Source: Massilia oculi
GTDB lineage: Bacteria; Pseudomonadota; Gammaproteobacteria; Burkholderiales; Burkholderiaceae_D
Direction of reading: 5' to 3'
Length of the DNA: 64,000 nucleotides
Assembly: GCF_003143515.1 (NCBI RefSeq)
Contig: NZ_CP029343.1
Location: forward strand, 1,426,001 to 1,490,000
Shown: positions 57,302 through 64,000 of the stretch, one piece after another
Layout: each line of letters opens with the position of its first letter
How positions within the stretch are numbered: the first letter of the stretch is position 1
Made by a program: the position numbers and the translations under genes
The notes under the pieces: generated by a model
Told to the model about the DNA's origin: nothing
The model's input: the letters and a program-made list of their open reading frames with translations, nothing else
The model's database searches: none

Positions 57302-58377
57302 GCGCCCGGCTCCACCAGGAAACGGAAGCGCGACTCGGTCTGGTACACCTGCCCCGGACGCAGGATCGCGTTCGGGAATTGCGGCTGGTTCGGCGAATCC
57401 GGGAAGTGCTGCGGCTCCAGGCAAAAGCCGCTGCGGTACTGGTAGGTCCTGCCCTTGCCAGCGAGCGAGCCGTCGAGGAAGTTACCGCTGTAGAACTGGA
57501 CGCCCGGCTCCTCGGTCCACAATTCCAGCACGCGCCCCGAGCCCGGATCGTACGCGCGCGCCGCCCGGCTCAAGGCCTTGTCCCGCGGCTTGTTGAGCAC
57601 GAAGTTATGGTCGTAGCCGCCGCCATGGCGCAGCTGCTTGTCCGCCTGGCCGATACGCTCGCCGATCGGACGCGGCGTGCGGAAGTCGAATGGCGTGCCC
57701 GTCACCGGCGTCAGTTCGCCGGTCGGGATCGATTCGGCATCGATGGCCACGAAAGTGTCGGCCTCGATGCTCAGGACGTGGCCGAGGATGTCGCCGTCGC
57801 CGGCCAGGTTGAAATAGCTGTGCTGGGTCAGGTTGACGGGCGTCGCCTTGTCGGTGACGGCGTGGAAGGACACGACCAGCTCGTTATCGTCGTTGAGCGT
57901 GTAGGTGACGGTCGCATCGAGGTTGCCTGGATAGCCCATCTCGCCATCGACGCTGCGATACTGCAGGCGCAGGCTGGCACCGATGACCGTGGCCTCCCAT
58001 TTGACGCGGTCGAAGCCATCCGGCCCGCCATGCAGGTGGTTGCTGCCGTTATTGACCGGCAGTTTCACTTCATGTCCGTCGAGCGTGAAGCGTCCATGCC
58101 GGATGCGGTTGCCGTAGCGGCCGATCAGCGCGCCAATATACGGGCTGTCCGTCCTGTAGGGCTCAAGCGAACCGAAACCCAGTACCACGTCGGCGAAGTT
58201 GCCGTCGCGGTCGGGCGCATGCAGCTCGGTGATGACGCCGCCATAGTCGATGATCTTCGCCACCATGCCGTTGGCATTGGTCAGCGTGAACTGGGTGATG
58301 GCCCTGCCGTCGGGCAGCTGGCCGAATGGCGCTTGCGTGATACCGGTTTGCACGTTGTTCGAATCCTCAATCGACAC
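57298..58377 (-). CDS. galM: aldose 1-epimerase
   Basis: 359 residues. Interconverts alpha and beta anomers of galactose, glucose or arabinose. The GalM core is IDYGGVITELHAPDRDG, GALIGRYGNRIRHGRFTLDG, LHGGPDGFDRVKW, the catalytic His in LTQHSYFNLAG, and catalytic Glu near VEPGA/FCLEPQHFPDSPN. The start is GTG 58377, directly after the upstream TGA (58381-58379), so it depends on coupling with the GH43 fragment upstream. Confidence 0.92.
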   Translation of the reverse strand: MSIEDSNNVQTGITQAPFGQLPDGRAITQFTLTNANGMVAKIIDYGGVITELHAPDRDGNFADVVLGFGSLEPYRTDSPYIGALIGRYGNRIRHGRFTLDGHEVKLPVNNGSNHLHGGPDGFDRVKWEATVIGASLRLQYRSVDGEMGYPGNLDATVTYTLNDDNELVVSFHAVTDKATPVNLTQHSYFNLAGDGDILGHVLSIEADTFVAIDAESIPTGELTPVTGTPFDFRTPRPIGERIGQADKQLRHGGGYDHNFVLNKPRDKALSRAARAYDPGSGRVLELWTEEPGVQFYSGNFLDGSLAGKGRTYQYRSGFCLEPQHFPDSPNQPQFPNAILRPGQVYQTESRFRFLVEPGA

Positions 58378-58378
58378 A

Positions 58379-58789
58379 TCAATAAGTGGAAGGACGGCCG
58401 GACACCGGCATGCCCTGTTCGTCCCGGCGCGACGGCTTCACGAAGGTGTGGCGGTCCGAAAAGACCAGCATGACGGTGTCGTCGCCTTCGGCATGGGTGA
58501 AGCTGTCGTGGCCCGGGGCATCGACGCCGTGATCGTAGCACGTGCGCAGAACGGGCTGCGCCGACTTGGTCCACGATCCTGGGCCGGGAAGGCCGGCATG
58601 CGCGACGGCCCACAGCAGGTCCATCGCGTGATTGTGGTCGGTGGCGCTGGCCGAGTAGCTGATGAAGATCCTGCCCTTGCGGCGCAACACCGATGGTCGC
58701 TCGTCGACGCGCAAGCCGACCGTCTCGCAGCCGTGTTCAGGCTTGCCGGGCAGGACCGGCTTGCCCTCGATCTGCCATCGCGTCTTCAT
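58379..58789 (-). pseudogene. C-terminal fragment of a GH43-type arabinofuranosidase
   Basis: The frame RPSVLRRKGRIFISYSASATDHNHAMDLLWAVAHAGLPGPGSWTKSAQPVL and PGHDSFTHAEGDDTVMLVFSDRH matches the second half of bacterial GH43 enzymes. There the sequence usually reads EGPAVLxRNGKIFxSYSAS and is preceded by about 180 residues forming the rest of the propeller. Those residues are missing. It is probably a truncated remnant. The start ATG 58789 has an ATGA overlap with a 12-codon frame opening at ATG 58824. A GTG at 58834 would extend it. It may now serve only to couple translation of galM. Confidence 0.7.
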
Positions 58790-58933
58790 CGGCGCGGTGC
58801 GGAGGCGGTATCCACCTGGCCCATGAATTCCCACTCCCCTTCCAGCATCTCTCCCTTCCGTCGCTATATGCCGGTATCCGGCTGTATCTATGTGCTGCCC
58901 GATAATGATGGTAGGCGGCGCATCGAGAACGTT

Positions 58934-58976
58934 CCAATCAATTTTTCTGGCGCTTCGATACCAATTTAGGTATCGA
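58934..58976 (-). promoter_or_regulatory. regulon element C, upstream of the GH43 fragment-galM-lactonase operon
   Basis: CCAATCA at 58934-58940, 14 bp, then TCGATAC-N8-GTATCGA (58955-58976); the dyad extends to TCGATACC/GGTATCGA. It has the same order, spacing and orientation as elements A and B. The 14-bp spacer also has a T tract and GGCG in B and C. Confidence 0.82.
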
Positions 58977-59220
58977 GACTGCTGTCAAGCCCCAGCGGCG
59001 ACATGGCGCCAGCCTGACCGACGGCGATGCACTACTGCGGTGCAAAAAAACGCATATGCATAGTGCAATGACAAATAGGTGAACCGCCAGTTTGTGTTCG
59101 GCAATAGCCGGGCGCCGTGTCCTGACAGGGATCCCCGGCTGCGTCTTCCCGTATCCCGGAACACGTGTAGTCGCACCGTTATTGCGCACTGCAGCAGGGG
59201 TCAAGAGCGAATATGTGGCG

Positions 59221-59424
59221 TTATTGCAACGCAATAAGTTAACTTTAGGCAACAAATTGTAAGTATCGCCCTCCCCTTTGCACCTTCCCCGGAAACCCCG
59301 CCGATACAGGGTTCTCCTATGAAAACGCTGTCACACAAGGACGATCCGCGCTTGTCAATTGGGGGTTTCGACCCCGTTCCGATTGGGCGCGGACCGATGA
59401 CAAATGTCCGTCTGGCATGTCATC
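59221..59424 (+). promoter_or_regulatory. two dyads upstream of the porin gene
   Basis: TTATTGC-AAC-GCAATAA (59221-59237) and GATGACA-N15-TGTCATC (59396-59424). The second lies 42 bp before the porin ATG and could be an OmpR-like or other regulator site. The TTATTGC half occurs again at about 59179. Apart from these and element C, 58835-59465 holds no gene that I can support. Confidence 0.4.
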
Positions 59425-59465
59425 ATGAATAGGCTATTTCACAAACAAACACTGGAGAGACATCC

Positions 59466-60500
59466 ATGAAGCACAAAATTCTTGCCATCGCCCTCGTGTC
59501 GGCACTGCCGCTGGTCGCCCAAGCACAAACCAGCGTCACCATGTACGGCATGATCGACGCCTCGATCGGCGTCGAAAACACCGATGCGCCAGGCGAAAGC
59601 AGCCGTACCGTCGTGTCGTCGGGCACCCAGTCGGCAAGCCGTCTCGGCTTCCGCGGTACTGAAGACCTGGGCAATGGCCTGAAAGCACTGTTCAACATCG
59701 AAGCCGCTGTTGCCGCCGACACCGGCGCGACCAACTCGCGTCTGTTCGACCGCCGCGCCGTGGTCGGCCTGCAAGGCGCCTTCGGTACCGTGACCGTCGG
59801 CCGTGAATACGGCCCGATCGCTGCCGTCGCCAGCGCTTCGGACACCCTGGGCCAGGGCTTCTACGGCTCGAACCTGGTTGCATTCAGCGCTAACCGCCTG
59901 ACCCGCCGCCTGGACAACTCGGTCAACTACCAGAGCAACGCCCTGAACGGCTTCACCCTGCGCGCAGCCTACGGCGCAGGCGAGCGTAACGAGACCGCGA
60001 CGCAAGACACCGGCGACATCACCGGCGTGTCGCTGGAATACGCGAACGCAGGCTTCTACGTCGGCGCCGCCTACCAGAACAAGGAAGACCTGCCATCGGG
60101 CGACAGCAAGGAATACGGCGTCGGCCTGGGCTACAAGTTCGGCGACTTCGAAGTCCGCGGCGGCTACCTGGCTTCGGATCCGGAACTGGCTGGCGGCATC
60201 AACAACAAGTACGAGCAGATGAACGCCGGTGTGTCGTACGGCTTCGGCGCCAACCGCGTCTACCTGAACTACCAGCAGCAAGAGCAGGAAATCGGCGATG
60301 CCGAAGGCAAGGCAATCACCCTGGCCTACACCTACACCCTGTCGAAGCGCACCAACGTGTACGCTTCGTACGCCAAGCTGCGCAACAACAGCACCGGCGT
60401 GTTCTCGCTGGCCGGCTCGGGCAGCCCGATCGCCATGCCTGCAACCGCCTTCGGTTCGGACCCACAGGTCTACAACATCGGCGTGCGTCACTCGTTCTAA
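59466..60500 (+). CDS. outer-membrane porin (Gram-negative porin family)
   Basis: 344 residues with a signal peptide (KHKILAIALVSALPLVAQA) followed by QTSVTMYGMIDASIGVE, the standard start of Burkholderiales porins. SRLGFRGTEDLGNGLKALFNIEAA, DRRAVVGLQGAFGTVTVGREYGP and the C-terminal aromatic end VYNIGVRHSF, recognised by BAM, are all present. It forms a trimeric channel for small solutes. Codon use is strongly biased, as in highly expressed genes. It is followed by a 14-bp terminator stem. Confidence 0.96.
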   Translation: MKHKILAIALVSALPLVAQAQTSVTMYGMIDASIGVENTDAPGESSRTVVSSGTQSASRLGFRGTEDLGNGLKALFNIEAAVAADTGATNSRLFDRRAVVGLQGAFGTVTVGREYGPIAAVASASDTLGQGFYGSNLVAFSANRLTRRLDNSVNYQSNALNGFTLRAAYGAGERNETATQDTGDITGVSLEYANAGFYVGAAYQNKEDLPSGDSKEYGVGLGYKFGDFEVRGGYLASDPELAGGINNKYEQMNAGVSYGFGANRVYLNYQQQEQEIGDAEGKAITLAYTYTLSKRTNVYASYAKLRNNSTGVFSLAGSGSPIAMPATAFGSDPQVYNIGVRHSF

Positions 60501-60560
60501 GCGACACCGCATCAAGCCGGGTGCTCGCCACCCGGCGCGGGTTGCAAAGAAAGATGCAAA

Positions 60561-60597
60561 CAAGAACGGCAAGCCTTGCGGCTTGCCGTTCTTGTTT
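60561..60597 (+). terminator. Rho-independent terminator of the porin gene
   Basis: CAAGAACGGCAAGC (60561-60574), loop CTTGCG, GCTTGCCGTTCTTG (60581-60594), then TTT. It is a perfect 14-bp stem. Confidence 0.88.
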
Positions 60598-60723
60598 GGT
60601 CGTTCGGTTTTCTCACAACGCCTTCTCCGCAGCAAGCTCCGGCGCAAACAAATTCAGGTGATAGCTGCAAAAGTCGGCACCTGGAAGGATAGCGAATTCT
60701 TCGTGGATCGACATCCACGGTCG

Positions 60724-60748
60724 AAAAAAAGGCAGGCCGCGGCCTGCC
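60724..60748 (-). terminator. Rho-independent terminator of the cheW-chemoreceptor operon
   Basis: On the minus strand GGCAGGCC-GC-GGCCTGCC (60748-60731) is followed by TTTTTTT (60730-60724). It lies 21 bp after the chemoreceptor stop. Confidence 0.88.
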
Positions 60749-60769
60749 TCGATGGTCACGCCCGGCGGT

Positions 60770-62479
60770 TCAGAATTCTTCCCAATCGCCCGCGTTCGCC
60801 ATCGCTGTCGATCGCGCCGCAGCCGGGCGCACGACCGGCCTGGGCTTGTTCGCCGCCAGCACCGGACGCACCGGCGGCGCCACCCGCGCCGGCGCCACAT
60901 CCACCGAAGCGGTCGATGCCGCCAGCATCTGCTCGCCATCGATCCGGAACACCGCCACCGCCTGCGCCAGCCGGGTCGACTGCTCGCGCAGCGCCGCCGC
61001 CGCTGCCGCCGCTTCCTCGACCAGGGCCGCGTTCTGCTGGGTGCCCTCGTCCATCTGCGCCACCGCCACGTTGATCTGCTCGATGCCCTCGGTCTGCTCC
61101 AGGCTGGCCGAGCTGATCTCGCTCATGATGTCGGTCACCCGGCGCACGCTGTCGACGATCTCCACCATCGTGGCGCCGGCTTCGGCCACCAGCCGGCTGC
61201 CGTCGGCCACCTTGCCGCTCGAGTCGCCGATGAGACCCTTGATCTCCTTGGCCGCCGCCGCCGAGCGCTGGGCAAGGTTGCGCACCTCGCTCGCCACCAC
61301 GGCGAAGCCGCGGCCCTGCTCGCCGGCGCGCGCCGCTTCCACCGCCGCATTCAGCGCCAGGATATTGGTCTGGAAGGCGATGCCGTCGATGACCCCGATG
61401 ATGTCGTTGATCTTGCTCGAGGATGCATTGATCGCGTCCATGGTGCCCACCACCTGCGCGATCACGGCGCCGCCGCGGGCCGCCACGTTCGATGCGGCGT
61501 CGGCCAGCACATTGGCCTGGCGCGCATTGTCGGCGTTCTGGCGCACGGTCGAGGTCAGCTCTTCCATCGAGGATGCCGCTTCTTCCAGCGCCGAGGCCTG
61601 CTGCTCGGTGCGGCTCGACAGGTCCTGGCTGCCGACCGCCACCTGGCCGGCCGCCACCGCGATGGTGTCGGTCCCCACGCGCACGGTGCCGACGGTGCGC
61701 GCCAGGCTCTCGTTCATGGTCTTGAGGGCCTGCAGCAGCTGGCCGGTCTCGTCGCGGCTGGTGACCTCGATGCGGCTGGTGAGGTCGCCGGCGGCAACGG
61801 TGTTGGCCACTTCCAGCGCACGGCCCAGGGGCTGTGTGATGGAACGGGTGATCCGCCATGCCACCAGTGCCGCCAGCCCCAGGGCGCCGCCGCCCAGGCC
61901 CCACATCAGCATGCTGGTGCTGCGATAGGTGGCTGCGGCCTCGAGCGCCGCCTGGCTGGCGATCTCGTTCTGCAGCGCGATCTGTTCGCCGGTCGCCTGC
62001 TTGAGTCGCCGCAACAGGGGACGCAGCTCTTCCGACAGCATTGCGTGCGCCGCCTCCGTCTCGCCGGCGGCGATGTGCTTGATCATCGCATCCTGGCCCG
62101 TCTTGTACAGCGCGGCTTCCTTGCTCATCTGTTCGAGCAGCGCGACCGCTTTCGGGTTGGCCAGCGCATCCTTCATCTGGACCAGGATATCGTCGATCGC
62201 CTTACGCGACGTCATGATGGCATCGACCTGGCGCGCATGGTCTGCCGCGTCGCTGCTCAGCAGCATATTGCGCAGCGCGATCGCGATGTCGTTGACCTCG
62301 GCCTGCACCCTGTTGGTCAGCTCGATGCGCGGCATCCGTCCGTTGACGATCTCATTGGTGCCGGCATTGATCCGGCCCAGCATCGCGTTACTCATCACGA
62401 TCATCAGCACCAGCATGGCGCAGATCACGCCATAGCCCAGGGCGAGCCGTTTTCCGATATTCAGGTTTGCGAGTTTCAT
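60770..62479 (-). CDS. methyl-accepting chemotaxis protein with CheR-tether-like tail
   Basis: 569 residues: [23 protein letters not shown] (TM1), a four-helix periplasmic domain ([23 protein letters not shown]), TM2 at about 188-208, HAMP, and the tip [28 protein letters not shown] Pro/Ala/Val linker leads to the C-terminus GDWEEF, which fits the xWxxF pentapeptide used to tether CheR and CheB. It is 13 bp after cheW in the same operon, so it probably has a dedicated CheW. Confidence 0.95.
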   Translation of the reverse strand: MKLANLNIGKRLALGYGVICAMLVLMIVMSNAMLGRINAGTNEIVNGRMPRIELTNRVQAEVNDIAIALRNMLLSSDAADHARQVDAIMTSRKAIDDILVQMKDALANPKAVALLEQMSKEAALYKTGQDAMIKHIAAGETEAAHAMLSEELRPLLRRLKQATGEQIALQNEIASQAALEAAATYRSTSMLMWGLGGGALGLAALVAWRITRSITQPLGRALEVANTVAAGDLTSRIEVTSRDETGQLLQALKTMNESLARTVGTVRVGTDTIAVAAGQVAVGSQDLSSRTEQQASALEEAASSMEELTSTVRQNADNARQANVLADAASNVAARGGAVIAQVVGTMDAINASSSKINDIIGVIDGIAFQTNILALNAAVEAARAGEQGRGFAVVASEVRNLAQRSAAAAKEIKGLIGDSSGKVADGSRLVAEAGATMVEIVDSVRRVTDIMSEISSASLEQTEGIEQINVAVAQMDEGTQQNAALVEEAAAAAAALREQSTRLAQAVAVFRIDGEQMLAASTASVDVAPARVAPPVRPVLAANKPRPVVRPAAARSTAMANAGDWEEF

Positions 62480-62492
62480 GGTGGTTTCTCTC

Positions 62493-62963
62493 TCAGGCAG
62501 CGCGTGGCAGCGCGGCCACCAGTCCGAGCTCGTCGGACTGCATCAGTTTGTCGATATCGAGCAGGATCAGCATCCGCTCGTCCACGGTGCCCAGGCCGAG
62601 CAGGCAGTTGCCGTCCAGCGTGGCCTGCATCTCGGGGGCGGGCCGGACCTGGTCCGGGCTCAAGGTCACCACGTCCGAAACGCTGTCGACCACCATGCCG
62701 ATCACGTGATGCTCGATGTTCAGGATGATCACCACGGTGAAGGCGTCATACGCCGCCTCGCCGATGCCGAACTTCAGGCGCATGTCGACGATCGGAACGA
62801 TGGCGCCGCGCAGGTTGATGATGCCCTTCAGATAGTCGGGCGCGCTGGCCAGGCGGGTCGGCGTTTCGTAGCCGCGGATCTCCTGCACTTTAAGGATGCT
62901 GATTGCATACTCTTCCTTTCCGAGGCGGAAAGACAGCACCTGGTTTTCATCGTTTGCTTCCAT
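62493..62963 (-). CDS. cheW: CheW coupling protein
   Basis: 156 residues. It links receptors to the CheA kinase. The CheW fold is [59 protein letters not shown], then [22 protein letters not shown] and the C-terminal [12 protein letters not shown] 62963 was chosen because AAGGGG lies upstream and the longer frame adds unrelated residues. No cheA is in the window. Confidence 0.95.
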   Translation of the reverse strand: MEANDENQVLSFRLGKEEYAISILKVQEIRGYETPTRLASAPDYLKGIINLRGAIVPIVDMRLKFGIGEAAYDAFTVVIILNIEHHVIGMVVDSVSDVVTLSPDQVRPAPEMQATLDGNCLLGLGTVDERMLILLDIDKLMQSDELGLVAALPRAA

Positions 62964-63214
62964 CGTGTTCCCCTTTTCCAGCTTGACCGGATTGTTTGAA
63001 TTTCCAACAGGAAATACAGTACAAGCGGCACTTCTCGCTGTCGATGGACAACTGTCAAGAAATGTAAATTTTTCTGGTTTTTCGAGTAAAGTATGGCGCC
63101 AGTGCAACGGGTTTGACCCGCATGTCCATGTCGGCCGACGATCATTGGCACACATTATGCTTAGGAAATAACAGTCCGCCGTGCCGGCGCCCTCCACCCA
63201 ACCAGGAGCCCTCT

Positions 63215-63745
63215 ATGATCATCCGCCGACTCGCACCACGCGCCATCGCCGAATTCAGGCCGCAGCTGGCCACGCTGCTGCTCGACGCCGTCGCCGATGG
63301 CCATTCGCTGGGCTTTCTCAACGGACTCGACCAGGAACTGCTGGACGCCTACTGGCAGGGAGTGACGGACGAGGTCGGCGCGGGACGGCGCGTGCTGCTG
63401 GTGGCCGAGCGCGGCGGCGCGATCGTCGGCAGCGCCCAGCTCGATCTGTGCATGAAAGCCAACGGCGCCAACCGCGCCGAGGTGCAGAAGGTGCTGGTGC
63501 ATTGCACCGAGCGCCGCCGGGGCATCGGCACCGCCCTGATGCAGGCGCTCGAAATCGAGGCGCTGGTGCTGCGCCGCGGCCTGCTGTTCCTCGATACGGC
63601 GGCCGGGTCCGAGGCCGAGCAGCTGTACCGCAAGAACGGCTACCAGCGGGTCGGCGAGCTGCCCGAGTACGCCTGCACCCCGAACGGGCGCTGGCACGCG
63701 ACGGCGATCTATTACAAGACGCTGTTTACCCGGGTCCGTTCCTGA
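63215..63745 (+). CDS. GNAT family N-acetyltransferase
   Basis: 176 residues. The acetyl-CoA-binding motif A is VQKVLVHCTERRRGIGTALMQALEIEAL, preceded by strand VLLVAERGGAIVGSAQLDLC and followed by LLFLDTAAGSEAEQLYRKNGYQRVGELPEYA. The substrate is unknown. The YACTPNGRWHATAIYYK ending is shared by many small-molecule or antibiotic acetyltransferase homologues. CCAGGAG lies upstream of the ATG. Confidence 0.87.
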   Translation: MIIRRLAPRAIAEFRPQLATLLLDAVADGHSLGFLNGLDQELLDAYWQGVTDEVGAGRRVLLVAERGGAIVGSAQLDLCMKANGANRAEVQKVLVHCTERRRGIGTALMQALEIEALVLRRGLLFLDTAAGSEAEQLYRKNGYQRVGELPEYACTPNGRWHATAIYYKTLFTRVRS

Positions 63746-63865
63746 TCCGCGGCGTCCGCGCAACCGTCCCGTCCAGCGTGGCGTTTGCCACACGCCGCCG
63801 TGCCGCGGGTGTGCGCCGGGACGATTGCGCGTAGAATCGCCGGTTCGAACATTCCGGAAAGCAAT

Positions 63866-64000
63866 GTGACTGGCGCCTCCTCCACGATGACCCGCAGGCC
63901 GCTGCGGGCCTACCTGCTCTGGCTCGTCCTGGCGACCTTGTTGCCGGGCATGGTAGGCGCGTCGCTATTGTTTATCGACCAATACCGCAAGAGCCGCGCC
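63866..64000 (+). CDS. start of a membrane sensor protein (partial)
   Basis: The first 45 codons from GTG 63866 (GGAAAG upstream). RRPLRAYLLWLVLATLLPGMVGASLLFIDQYRKSRA is a single N-terminal membrane helix with a following charged helix, as at the start of CACHE-type histidine kinases or GGDEF proteins. The class cannot be decided because the gene runs off the window. Confidence 0.55.
   Translation, partial: MTGASSTMTRRPLRAYLLWLVLATLLPGMVGASLLFIDQYRKSRA

Noticed and set aside
40413..58976. Genomic island carrying the sugar genes
   Set aside because: No integrase, tRNA, direct repeats or change in base composition was seen at its borders.

Overview
The window looks like a chromosome segment of a GC-rich betaproteobacterium, most likely the Oxalobacteraceae (Massilia/Telluria group). 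This is judged from codon use and from the mix of genes: several chemoreceptors with nearly identical signalling tips, a YtfQRT-YjfF sugar transporter, an AraD1/GguC protein and a Burkholderiales-type porin. No rRNA, tRNA, CRISPR array, phage or insertion sequence was seen. Nearly all of it reads as ordinary vertically inherited chromosome.

Bases 1-21150 hold mostly housekeeping and signalling genes. They comprise an orphan CHASE histidine kinase, a protein with a WHxxHI-type domain and six WCA(F/A)PGK repeats, an HTH protein, an SDR protein, a ferredoxin-type reductase, an MFS exporter and a chemoreceptor. These are followed by a ribosome hibernation-type protein, a metal/corrinoid-binding protein, a CNB-GGDEF protein, exonuclease I, orotidine decarboxylase, a LemA/TPM trio, and an operon of peptidase, ABC exporter, ECF sigma factor and membrane protein. 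Bases 21150-23320 contain a probable small RNA, a zinc-ribbon protein, a VanZ-like protein and a frameshifted lipoprotein.

Bases 23356-28448 are a galactose operon: galT, a degenerate M24 protein, galK and a GH2 glycosidase, each start overlapping the stop before it. Bases 28977-40224 hold a dipeptidase, pirin, two tandem paralogous secreted proteins, an asparaginase, a second chemoreceptor, a hydrolase, a UDG-fold protein, a fumarylacetoacetase-family enzyme and a hybrid histidine kinase.

Bases 40413-58976 are the most coherent part, a sugar uptake and oxidation regulon. A GbpR-like LysR regulator lies next to a YtfQRT-YjfF transporter. After a ferritin-like/ECF sigma/anti-sigma block come GH51 arabinofuranosidase, GH97 hydrolase, an SDR sugar dehydrogenase, AraD1, an IlvD/Edd sugar-acid dehydratase, an SMP-30 lactonase, aldose epimerase and a truncated GH43. 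Together they would release arabinose or galactose from plant polysaccharide, import it and oxidise it (sugar to lactone to aldonate to 2-keto-3-deoxy acid). The final semialdehyde dehydrogenase is not in the window. The three operons of this regulon share a two-part promoter element, CCAATCA, exactly 14 bp, then the inverted repeat TCGATAC-N8-GTATCGA. I regard it as the regulon's operator and the most interesting finding.

Bases 59466-64000 hold a porin, a chemoreceptor with a CheR-tether-like tail, CheW, a GNAT acetyltransferase and the start of a membrane sensor gene. At least three genes (the second LemA-operon gene, the 22.7 kb lipoprotein and the asparaginase) each look as if one base is missing, two of them in G or C runs. 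These may be sequence errors rather than real mutations.
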